IMG/VR virus record: IMGVR_UViG_3300034344_000006 | Location: 1-37,170 of that record | Source of the DNA: a virus | Length of the DNA stretch: 37,170 nt | Reading direction: 5' to 3' (one strand) | In this document: positions 23,428 through 30,581 of the stretch, piece after piece | How the letters are laid out: each line of letters begins with the position of its first letter | Position numbering within the stretch: position 1 is the stretch's first letter | Position numbers and translations under genes: made by a program | Notes under the pieces: model-generated | Told to the model about the DNA's origin: nothing | Seen by the model: the letters and a program-made list of their open reading frames with translations, nothing else | Database searches by the model: none

Positions 23428-23859
23428 TTATTTAGGCATTTCGTAAGTAGCGGCGTCGTCACTCTTGCCGCCGTTTACGATGGTGAGCGGGACGCCATAG
23501 GCAGAACCACAATTAGCCGCCATGGACTTGAGCGTATCAACGCTCAGCTTCTTGGCGCCTTCGACATCAAGACCAGGGAACTTATCACTGTTCCCGACGA
23601 TCTCCGCTAAGCGATCGTGCTCGGCGGTATCGTTCTGGTTGATCTTTGCTTCCAGGCCGTCCAGTTTCTCAACGACAGGCTTAAGAGCGTTAGCAACGAC
23701 ATCGGCTAGGCCAGTGTCGTCGCCGCCGGCAGCGCCTTTGTCGTCGGGTTTCTGGGTGGCTTGGAGAGCGTTGTACTTCGCGAGCAGATCGTCGTCAGAA
23801 ATATCGGCGTTAACCGTTACCCCGGCGTCGGCCAGCAGCTTAAGCATTAACTCTTTCAT
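23428..23859 (-). CDS. Nested scaffold protein from an internal start
   Basis: Within the protease gene an in-frame ATG (MKELMLKLLADAGVTV) has AAGGTG five bases upstream, after an A-run. Translation from it would give a 143-aa acidic, helical protein identical to the C-terminal part of the fusion. Lambda makes its scaffold Nu3 from a nested start in gene C in the same way. The domain change in the protein coincides with this ATG. This is an inferred second product. Confidence 0.6.
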   Translation of the reverse strand: MKELMLKLLADAGVTVNADISDDDLLAKYNALQATQKPDDKGAAGGDDTGLADVVANALKPVVEKLDGLEAKINQNDTAEHDRLAEIVGNSDKFPGLDVEGAKKLSVDTLKSMAANCGSAYGVPLTIVNGGKSDDAATYEMPK

Positions 23860-25116
23860 AGCATCACCTTTTTGGTTGGTTTTGGGTACATACGCCACAT
23901 CACGATCCACAGGGGTCGGGATGCCGACGATTCGGGCTGTTTCTCTGTCCATAACGTACGGGGCGGAGAACAATAATTCATCTGAGTAGAATATTACTCG
24001 GTCCTCAAAGACCTCGACGATCCAATCGCCGCGCAAAGGTGGGCGGCGGACGGCCTCTTCAAGCGCTTCACGGATGTCGCCGTGGCTCATCTCTGTGCCG
24101 GGGTTGCCTTCAACAGTGACCATCGTGTTGGCGCGCAGTTTATCGAGATACTTGGTGATAATACCGCGAATCGTTGTTTTTTCCTGCGCACTCGGACCCT
24201 GCGTTTGGCTAAGGCGAGCGGCGGCGTTGCGTAGTGCGGCGGGCACCGCCTTGGGCGTACCGTCGACAATGTCGACGAACGGTAGCTTGTAGCCGCCGAA
24301 TTCGTCAGCGTTCTCGCTATCAACCCACAGATGGTACCGACCGAAGGTAGCGTTCGGCGCGTCTTCCGCACCGATGTGTGCCTTGACGCGTTTCAGCGCC
24401 GCGCCTTTGTCCCACTTCGCGTCACTGCTGGCCAGCGGTAAGCCCTTCGCGGCCTTGACTGTGTTGATCTCGAACCGTTGCACTTCCAGCTCGCTTCCGT
24501 CGCGATTAACGCCCATGCCAACACCTTGATGCGGTTGAGCAGCTGCCACAGATTCTAGCAATATGGCGTCATGGTCGAACATCATGTTGCGCGCTATCCA
24601 GGTGTACTCCAGGCCGTCCGCGTTGGTTTGCGGGCTGTCGAGCACTTCCACTTCAAGGAACACGCCAGTCGAGGTATGCACGGGGCGCGGATTGCTGTTG
24701 GTCTCCAGCTCTGCGATACGGTCCAGGAGGCGCTTACCGCGATCGGTTTTTAACGCCTCCTGTACGTTGATCACTTTATCGATAGCGATGCGGCCGTCTT
24801 CCTGACGCACGTTCTCGTTGAACGCGCCCGCGTAATAGTTATGGATCGCGATAGGGTCGGTCGCCGAAATGAAATTCCCGTCCGCGTCCTGCGGGTGCTC
24901 TACTGGCGCGAGGGTGCGTTCAAGAGATGAAAAACTGGCGGCGATCTCGTCAGCAGGGTATAAACCGCCGTTCATAACGATATCATCGGGTAGAGTGCGC
25001 GAACTGACGACAATGTGCTCAACGCCGCCGATAGACTTGCGTGACACGGCGTTACGGTCGACCAATGTGGAGCACTGGACGAGTACGCGTTTACGCTTAT
25101 TATTCTTTAGTGTCAT
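23428..25116 (-). CDS. Prohead protease and scaffold fusion (DUF2213 family)
   Basis: This protein of about 562 aa pairs an N-terminal protease with a C-terminal scaffold region. The first 180 residues (VVSSRTLPDDIVMNGGLYPA, LAPVEHPQDADG, HNYYAGAFNENV, RPVHTSTGVFLEVE) fit DUF2213, a putative prohead serine protease; conserved His and Ser are seen in HP and HTSTG, but I cannot assign the catalytic pair. A middle part (PLASSDAKWDKGAALKRVKA) follows, and the final 143 residues are acidic and helical like scaffolds. ATG 25116 is chosen; an upstream TTG at 25143 has no SD. It precedes the decoration gene. Confidence 0.85.
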   Translation of the reverse strand: MTLKNNKRKRVLVQCSTLVDRNAVSRKSIGGVEHIVVSSRTLPDDIVMNGGLYPADEIAASFSSLERTLAPVEHPQDADGNFISATDPIAIHNYYAGAFNENVRQEDGRIAIDKVINVQEALKTDRGKRLLDRIAELETNSNPRPVHTSTGVFLEVEVLDSPQTNADGLEYTWIARNMMFDHDAILLESVAAAQPHQGVGMGVNRDGSELEVQRFEINTVKAAKGLPLASSDAKWDKGAALKRVKAHIGAEDAPNATFGRYHLWVDSENADEFGGYKLPFVDIVDGTPKAVPAALRNAAARLSQTQGPSAQEKTTIRGIITKYLDKLRANTMVTVEGNPGTEMSHGDIREALEEAVRRPPLRGDWIVEVFEDRVIFYSDELLFSAPYVMDRETARIVGIPTPVDRDVAYVPKTNQKGDAMKELMLKLLADAGVTVNADISDDDLLAKYNALQATQKPDDKGAAGGDDTGLADVVANALKPVVEKLDGLEAKINQNDTAEHDRLAEIVGNSDKFPGLDVEGAKKLSVDTLKSMAANCGSAYGVPLTIVNGGKSDDAATYEMPK

Positions 25117-25160
25117 TCCTGTTCCAGGCAGCTCTTTGGGCAATCTAACGACATTATAAC

Positions 25161-26105
25161 TTACTTGTCAAAAAATTCTCTTTCCGCCTGAATCTCCTGC
25201 TGTAGCTCCACGTCGATAACGTTACCCGCCTGATCGATCAGTGCGGAACGCGTGGAGCAGTGACAGCGGATACGGTTTGTTCCCGAATCCCACCATTGGC
25301 GCTGCTGTGCTGTGGTGTAGGCGTTGCCGTGGCGGTCACCGTGCTCCGCGCGCGTTGTCGGGAGCAGCGCCGACAGGTGGATTACGCCAGCACGCAGGCC
25401 GGTTTGTGCTGCGGCGACGTTTGTGGCATCAAGCCTGGCATTGTTGTACGCCTCATTGATCGACGTGTGCGCGATGCCTTCCGCTCGGGAACGGGATACG
25501 TCAAAGCGTTCCGTGATCGTCTTCACGATATCGGTCGGCGAGTTGCCAGCCCCGATGCCACGGTTGATGGCGCCGACGACTTGCGACGCCGTCACTTCGT
25601 CCAGCGATTTAATCTTATTGAAATCGGCAACGTGTATCCGGTCGAGCGCCGCCAAGTATTCCGATGACTGCAGCACCTGACCGATCTCAAGCCGTTGTGT
25701 CGGTATGCCGCGCTCGGTTCGTATGCGGATTATCTCGGCGGTGATCATCTGGTTAAATTCGACGATCTCTTCAGCGGTACCTTGGCGGTATGGGCCTTCG
25801 ATGACGCTCTGCCACCACCAGTTCGGCGGCATGCGGTTAAATTGTGTCTCCAGCAGCTCATCGTCGAGTATTGCACCGATGCGCCGTTCTAGTTCTTCCA
25901 GCTCTGCGGCGGTAATCTGATAATCGTAAACCGGTATGATCTTGGCGTTAGGGAGTACCGCCTCGCGCCTGCGCGTGCGCGGGATAATACGAAACAGCTG
26001 CTTAACTCGGCGCTCAGCGAATGAGAGGCGCGTTTGCAATCGACTCGTGGCTTTCTTGCGGTTCGCTGCCTGGCCGGTGGGGTCTTGCTTGGTTTTCTTA
26101 GTCAT
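25161..26105 (-). CDS. Head morphogenesis protein (Mu gpF / SPP1 gp7 family)
   Basis: This 314-aa protein fits the phage head morphogenesis family (PF04233). The family signature is the final region: ITERFDVSRSRAEGIAHTSINEAYNNARLD, then TTRAEHGDRHGN and GTNRIRCHCSTRSALIDQ, written here in parts. The N-terminus is basic and probably disordered (TKKTKQDPTGQAANRKK). Members are minor head proteins bound to the portal and often ejected with DNA. The gene overlaps the portal 3' end by 8 bases, the usual pairing. Confidence 0.88.
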   Translation of the reverse strand: MTKKTKQDPTGQAANRKKATSRLQTRLSFAERRVKQLFRIIPRTRRREAVLPNAKIIPVYDYQITAAELEELERRIGAILDDELLETQFNRMPPNWWWQSVIEGPYRQGTAEEIVEFNQMITAEIIRIRTERGIPTQRLEIGQVLQSSEYLAALDRIHVADFNKIKSLDEVTASQVVGAINRGIGAGNSPTDIVKTITERFDVSRSRAEGIAHTSINEAYNNARLDATNVAAAQTGLRAGVIHLSALLPTTRAEHGDRHGNAYTTAQQRQWWDSGTNRIRCHCSTRSALIDQAGNVIDVELQQEIQAEREFFDK

Positions 26106-27495
26106 CAGCAGCCGCGGCGATCTCTTCCGGCGTCAACGTCTCGTCGGGTAGGCCTTCCGGCATCTCCTCTGGCTCATACCCAGCCGCCTCGCGGATCTCG
26201 GCACCGGTGAACGGTACGTCACCACCCGACTCGTACTGCGTCTTGTTGATTGTGGCCAATTTAACGGCGTTATCGGCTTTCTCATCGGCGGAAGGTGCCA
26301 TAGCGTCCGGCCACTCGACCTCGTAGTCTGCGGCGGGCAGGATACCCCACGTAATCATCCAGTCGAGTGTCGATGTCACCATATCGGTACCAAAGTCCGT
26401 ACGGCGGGCCTGTACCTGGGAGAGGAAGCCTTTAGTGTCCTGGTCGCCAGCCAGCCGGCCGGTCTGATTACCGATGAGCAATGCGGTAGGGATATTTGAG
26501 CCTGCCGCGATATCCATGAGAGAGTTAGCGGCGAACTCTTTCGGGTTAATAAGGTTGGAGTCCAGCACTTTCGTGTCCATGCCGGGCGTCCATATGGCGC
26601 GACGGCTGCGGTTCTGGCTGAACTCGTCATATTGCTCGTTGAATTTAGTCAGCAGGGCACTATTCGCCTTGGCACTCGCGGCGTCTTTAAGATCAAATAC
26701 GACCGACTGGGCGGCGTTCTTGTAGAAGCCCTCACCACCACCACCCAACACTTTGCGCAGATCCATCAGTGAGTTGTAAATGCTCTCCAACACCGGGATG
26801 CCGTAGATGCCGCTATTGTCAGAATCTTCCGAGGCAATGATGATGCGGCTCGGGTGGATCTGAAACGATGAGGCGGCCTTTTCGTTACGGTTTCCGGCTA
26901 CGCCCGAGTTGAATTGGTACATCTTAGGCATGCCGAAGTCGTCAGCAAGTGGGTCGTCTTGAACCGACGCGACCTTAAGCTGTGACTCGTACAGTGGCAC
27001 CATATCAACCAGCGCCTCGGGGCCGGGAAGGCGGCCCGCTATCGGCTTGTCTGGCGAAAGGTTATCGCGCACGCGCATGAATAGCCCGGCGTAACGACCA
27101 ACCCGCTGGCGGGTATCCAGGCCTTTAAGGCGTCGCCACAGGCCGAGGTTCTGGTTTAGCTTTTCCAGTGCGGCATCGAAGGCGGTGCCGCCTTCCACTT
27201 CCGGGTCGTCTAGCCAGGTTTGATCGGGGTAGAGCTCCACGACCCGTCGCGCTATGCCGAAGCGGCGGTACATGTTCCAGAAATTAGAGAAATCAAGGCT
27301 CAGCGGGTAGCCGAAGTCCAAGTAGATGTTGTGCAGGGTGTCTGCGAAATCGTACCCACCACTGATGGCTGCAGCAAGGCGCTGGCGTATCCCTGAATCA
27401 GTCGTCGCGTTCGCATGCGGCGACAGTCCTGTTATCGCGCTCTCAACAGAGGTGTGGACGATGGCGTTGAGTTCGGCCTGCGTGTAGTTTTTCAT
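26098..27495 (-). CDS. Portal protein (DUF1073 family)
   Basis: This protein of about 465 aa forms the DNA entry ring. It fits DUF1073 portals: LDFSNFWNMYRRFGIARRVVELYPDQTW near the N-terminus (in two parts), RVGRYAGLFMRV, then FQIHPSRIIIASED, GIPVLESIYNSLMDLRKVLGG, and the central NIPTALLIGNQTGRLAGDQD, with acidic PEEMPEGLPDETLTPEE at the end. The ATG at 27495 is chosen with GAG upstream; a TTG at 27507 that would overlap the preceding stop (TTGA) is also possible. Unusually, six genes separate it from the large terminase. Confidence 0.9.
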   Translation of the reverse strand: MKNYTQAELNAIVHTSVESAITGLSPHANATTDSGIRQRLAAAISGGYDFADTLHNIYLDFGYPLSLDFSNFWNMYRRFGIARRVVELYPDQTWLDDPEVEGGTAFDAALEKLNQNLGLWRRLKGLDTRQRVGRYAGLFMRVRDNLSPDKPIAGRLPGPEALVDMVPLYESQLKVASVQDDPLADDFGMPKMYQFNSGVAGNRNEKAASSFQIHPSRIIIASEDSDNSGIYGIPVLESIYNSLMDLRKVLGGGGEGFYKNAAQSVVFDLKDAASAKANSALLTKFNEQYDEFSQNRSRRAIWTPGMDTKVLDSNLINPKEFAANSLMDIAAGSNIPTALLIGNQTGRLAGDQDTKGFLSQVQARRTDFGTDMVTSTLDWMITWGILPAADYEVEWPDAMAPSADEKADNAVKLATINKTQYESGGDVPFTGAEIREAAGYEPEEMPEGLPDETLTPEEIAAAADD

Positions 27496-27503
27496 ATCGC
27501 TAC

Positions 27504-27788
27504 TCAAGTGATAGTGATGTCGAATTTCTGACAGAACGTATAGCCCAGCGACGCGATAACGATCGTGTTTTCCAGCGTGGCGGCCGTCCCGATTGTACCC
27601 CCAGAGATGAGCGCCGTCGTGATAAGATCTGTGAACGAATCGGCACCAACCGTAAGGCCTGCGCCCGACCAGCTGCTGGCGGTTATCGGATCGGCTACCG
27701 CATCAAGCCCGAGCTGCTGGTATACATCAGCCCAGTCCATCGTGAACGGCTCAACTGCGCAATCGTTTTTCGTCGTTTCGATAATCAT
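27504..27788 (-). CDS. Small beta-rich protein, possible fiber-tail adaptor-like
   Basis: This 94-aa protein overlaps the repeat protein gene by ATGA and ends just before the portal. DCAVEPFTMDWADVYQQLG, then ITASSWSGAGLTVG, and the ENTIVIASLGYTFCQKFDITI end resemble a small Ig-like protein I associate with phage fiber-tail adaptor annotations (pattern D-x-x-L-x-Y-x-x-DW near the start). The resemblance is from memory and not strong. It may bind the repeat protein encoded just upstream. Confidence 0.6.
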   Translation of the reverse strand: MIIETTKNDCAVEPFTMDWADVYQQLGLDAVADPITASSWSGAGLTVGADSFTDLITTALISGGTIGTAATLENTIVIASLGYTFCQKFDITIT

Positions 27789-28996
27789 GCCGCCGCCTTG
27801 AATGTGCGTATCGGTATTGAGGCTCTGTACGTGCGCACGGGAAGCGATGCTTTAAACGTACGCCCGGGTACCAGCTCAAGAACCCCCGCCACTCCGGCCG
27901 CAGCCTGCACGTCGTCCGCGTTAATCGATGCGGCGGTGCCCGAGAGGGCCAGTCGACCAGCGGCGGATTGAGTATCGGCCGTGTTGGCGGCCGCTCCCGT
28001 TCCGAGTATAGCCAGCGTCCCGCTTGCCACCTGCACATCGGTACTGTTCGTCGTTGCCGCCGTGCCGATGATTCCGAGTGTACCAGCCGCAGCCTGCGTA
28101 TCGCTAGTGTTCGTCGTGGCGCTGGCGCCGGAGGCCGAGAGCACACCGGCTGCGGCTTGCGCATCGTTGGCGTTCGTTGAGGCGGCAGCGCCCGCTATGC
28201 CGGAAGCGACGACGGTGCCGCTGGCCGTCTGCGTGTCGTTGGCGTTGGTTGTTGCGCTGGTGCCGCTGTTGGACAGCGTGCCGATGGCGGATTGAGCGTC
28301 GTTGGCGTTGGTTGTTGCCGAAGTGCCCGTCATCCCTACCGTACCTGCGGCCGCTTGCGTATCGGTCGCGTTGGTCGTTGCGCTGGTGCCGGTTATGTTG
28401 CCGCCAGCCGCATGGGTCACACTTAAATATGGCCTATCACCATCGGTAGCGTCTGAACTGTGGCAATATTCATAGGCTGTAGTTACATCGTCGCGGCCAA
28501 AATGCCACCCATAATTACTTAGGCCACCGTCAATGAAATTCTGAATATCAGAAATTAATTGTGCGCCTGTACCTGATATGTAGACGCCGTTTGTTACGCC
28601 GCTCGCAATTGTACTGGATATCGTCGCCGACCTATCATTTCCGTCTGATTGTGCACCGGCGGTTGTCCAATTGTTTCCCGTGGACCAAACATTCCACGAT
28701 GCTTGTAACTCAACCCAATTTCTTAATAAGAGCCTAAGAATTATGTTCTGATCACCGCCGGACAATGATTTCGTTTTAATATTAAAAGACGCATCGCTAA
28801 CGATATCAGATGCTGAAATATTCGATAGTCCGCTGAACGCAATACATGACGCGCCCGTAAGTACACCGCCCGACACACTTGCGCGATTCTCTATATGTGT
28901 TCCGAAATTAGACGTGGCCGATGCTGACCACAATAGGGCATCTTCAGTACCGGCAAAATCATCACCGGTATTATCACCTATAACCGTAATGGTCAC
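27785..28996 (-). CDS. DNRLRE-type protein with eight 21-residue tandem repeats, 403 aa
   Basis: Residues 1-200 resemble a DNRLRE domain, a beta-sandwich of surface proteins: WVELQASWNVWSTGNNWTTAG in the middle, then DATDGDRPYLSVTH at its end. Residues 203-373 are eight repeats of 21 aa (one of 24), consensus GTSATTNANDTQAAAGTL, low in charge and probably fibrous. The end has three RTFKAS-type units (RTFKASLPV, RTYRASIPI, RTFKAAA). The N-terminal part is AT-richer than the repeats. It starts with GTG in a TAGTG overlap. No enzyme motif is seen; a head or surface fiber that binds carbohydrate or host cells is likely. Confidence 0.75.
   Translation of the reverse strand: MTITVIGDNTGDDFAGTEDALLWSASATSNFGTHIENRASVSGGVLTGASCIAFSGLSNISASDIVSDASFNIKTKSLSGGDQNIILRLLLRNWVELQASWNVWSTGNNWTTAGAQSDGNDRSATISSTIASGVTNGVYISGTGAQLISDIQNFIDGGLSNYGWHFGRDDVTTAYEYCHSSDATDGDRPYLSVTHAAGGNITGTSATTNATDTQAAAGTVGMTGTSATTNANDAQSAIGTLSNSGTSATTNANDTQTASGTVVASGIAGAAASTNANDAQAAAGVLSASGASATTNTSDTQAAAGTLGIIGTAATTNSTDVQVASGTLAILGTGAAANTADTQSAAGRLALSGTAASINADDVQAAAGVAGVLELVPGRTFKASLPVRTYRASIPIRTFKAAA
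27881..28390 (-). repeat. Eight tandem 63-bp coding repeats
   Basis: The units encode residues 203-223, 224-244, 245-265, 266-289 (with a 3-residue insertion), 290-310, 311-331, 332-352 and 353-373 of the DNRLRE protein. Each starts with Gly, has a conserved N-x-x-D-x-Q near the middle and A-x-G after it. Copies near the N-terminal end are most alike, which suggests growth by unequal recombination from that side. Confidence 0.85.
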
Positions 28997-29424
28997 TAGA
29001 AGTCGTCCACGTATCCGCCGGGAATCGGTGCCGATTCGTCCTGATCGATATCCGCACGATTTGCCTCAATATCCGCAGCTATTTGCTCTTTCGTCCAGCC
29101 ACCGATTTGATAATGGTTTTTGAGAGTGTCTGAATACGCTTTTAACGGGTCAAGTTCTGCCTGTAAATCAGCCAGAGTTAGCGTAGATACCGTGGCAAGC
29201 GCTGCGTTAACGTTCGCCGCGCCATACTTGGCGACCAGCGCCTGTGCGCGTGCCTCAATCCGATAAGGTAGTCGTGCCGCACGCTTTAGCAGCTCAAGCG
29301 CCTCAGCCGGTGATTGCGCATTCCGATAATAGATAACGCCCTGTTTCATCCCCGCATCGCATTCATGAACTGCTTTAATCAGTGCCTGAGCCATCCGTCG
29401 TTTCTTTTCGCTTGCCAATGCCAT
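28996..29424 (-). CDS. Hypothetical helical protein, 142 aa
   Basis: I do not recognise this protein. It is almost entirely helical and charged (KKRRMAQALIKAVHECDAG, then SPAEALELLKRAARLPYRIE and LTLADLQAELDPLKAYSDTL), has no signal peptide and ends with a short acidic/proline segment, APIPGGYVDDF. It lies in the insert between the large terminase and the portal. Its stop overlaps the GTG of the repeat protein, so the two are likely made together; it might be a chaperone or partner for that protein. Confidence 0.68.
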   Translation of the reverse strand: MALASEKKRRMAQALIKAVHECDAGMKQGVIYYRNAQSPAEALELLKRAARLPYRIEARAQALVAKYGAANVNAALATVSTLTLADLQAELDPLKAYSDTLKNHYQIGGWTKEQIAADIEANRADIDQDESAPIPGGYVDDF

Positions 29425-29440
29425 TTGTGTATCTCAACAA

Positions 29441-29884
29441 TTACTTAATAACGGGATTCATCACACTCGCGTTCGGCACGGTGACATCTGCCGCGAATGA
29501 ATCGGAGGAGAAACTTCCGGCCAACTTTTTTGCGTAGCCACCAATGGAGTATTCCGATTCCAGACCTCCGGCGTTTACGGCCGTCATTGCGAAATAGTTA
29601 TCGCCGAACGCCACGCAAGGTACATCTTTCAACAGTATTGACGTTGCGAGAGGGTCGCTTATCAAGTGACTTGTCGGGTCACCGAATTGACCCGCAACAC
29701 TACTGCAATAGACCTTGAATCCGGCCAGATCGGTTAGCGGTGTTCCATCCGTATTTTCTGTTGGTGCAGTCCATGACAGCATGGTGACCTTTGTGTATAC
29801 GATAGGTTTGTATGGGTCAGCCGTGGCAGCCTGCGCCATACCCAGCCCAATCAATACCGCGATAAATATCATCAAACGTTTCAT
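29441..29884 (-). CDS. Secreted protein with a fibronectin type III-like domain, 147 aa
   Basis: The N-terminus is a clear type I signal peptide: MKRL, a hydrophobic IFIAVLIGLGMA core and AQA-like cleavage around residue 20. The mature part has the fibronectin III pattern: KVTMLSWTAPTENTDGTPLT, DLAGFKVYC, and NYFAMTAVNAGGLESEYS. The product should go to the periplasm or the outer surface, which is unusual for a gene in a virion operon. There is no lipobox. It could change the host surface to block superinfection or help release; neither can be shown. The start overlaps the upstream stop (TAATG). Confidence 0.75.
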   Translation of the reverse strand: MKRLMIFIAVLIGLGMAQAATADPYKPIVYTKVTMLSWTAPTENTDGTPLTDLAGFKVYCSSVAGQFGDPTSHLISDPLATSILLKDVPCVAFGDNYFAMTAVNAGGLESEYSIGGYAKKLAGSFSSDSFAADVTVPNASVMNPVIK

Positions 29885-30285
29885 TATGGGTTTCCTTCAG
29901 TGATTGCCAGTGATGTGACCGCAACATTCAGACCGATGCTGAACGTCACGGAGTTAAGAATCAGATCCGCCGCAGCGAGACCCACCGTGCCGTCGTATAC
30001 CACCACGTTGTTGCTGTCGACAACGCGCATCCATGTGGCCGTTCCGGCCGCATCGGCACTGATATCATCGGCGATGGCGTTAGCGGTAAGCACACCAGCC
30101 GCAGCGGCTGCGAAAGCCGGGTCGCTCATCACCAGTTCGGCTAGTAGCACAGTAGCCGCACCGCCAGTAGCGGGCTGTACGCCGTCATAGATACGCAGTT
30201 TGGCCGCACCGGCACCAGCATCAGCAAAGGTGGCGATCTGGTTCAGCATGGCATTACGCAATAACGTTACATATCCAAGAGCCAT
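29884..30285 (-). CDS. Conserved phage protein, 133 aa, possible virion component
   Basis: This beta-rich, Ala-rich protein has the pattern of a small family often seen in phage structural clusters: an N-terminal helix RNAMLNQIATFADAGAGAAKL, then RIYDGVQPATGG, LLAELVMSDPAF and TATWMRVVDSNNVVVYDGTV, ending in strands. I know no function for it. It overlaps both neighbours by TAATG and so belongs to the same coupled set. A virion surface role fits the composition and the neighbours. Confidence 0.72.
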   Translation of the reverse strand: MALGYVTLLRNAMLNQIATFADAGAGAAKLRIYDGVQPATGGAATVLLAELVMSDPAFAAAAAGVLTANAIADDISADAAGTATWMRVVDSNNVVVYDGTVGLAAADLILNSVTFSIGLNVAVTSLAITEGNP

Positions 30286-30581
30286 TAGCTTATCTCCCCT
30301 TCGGCTGGTGCAGGGCGGATGTACTCGTCAGCCACTGCGTCGATCTCAGCTGTGGCGTCAGCGATAGCCTGCTCGCGTGATGCGGCGGTGCCCTTGCCCG
30401 CTCCCATCGTTTTGCCTTCCTGAGACAGGATGCGTGCGACCCACGGATAGACCGTCTCGACTTCCGCGCCAATCGGTACGGCGTTGGGGTTGCCGACCTG
30501 TCCGGTGCGGCCCTCTAACGTCCAATCGAACGTCTGGCTGACCTGAATCTCAGGATAAGCGGTGTGTGTTTTTAAATTCAT
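30285..30581 (-). CDS. Hypothetical protein following the large terminase, 98 aa
   Basis: I do not recognise this 98-aa protein. The first half is beta-like (FDWTLEGRTGQVGNPNAVPI, then EVETVYPWVARILSQEG); the second half is a helical, acidic stretch (SREQAIADATAEIDAVADEY). It starts in an ATGA overlap with the large terminase gene and ends in TAATG with the next gene. No membrane segment or signal peptide is present. Confidence 0.65.
   Translation of the reverse strand: MNLKTHTAYPEIQVSQTFDWTLEGRTGQVGNPNAVPIGAEVETVYPWVARILSQEGKTMGAGKGTAASREQAIADATAEIDAVADEYIRPAPAEGEIS

Noticed and set aside
27881-28390. Possible CRISPR array because of regular repeats
   Set aside because: The 63-base units are contiguous and in frame, with no separate spacers; they encode a protein repeat.
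27981-28449. Open frames antisense to the tandem repeats
   Set aside because: They are repeat shadows; the frame on the minus strand has a start overlap, a domain and a regular repeat.
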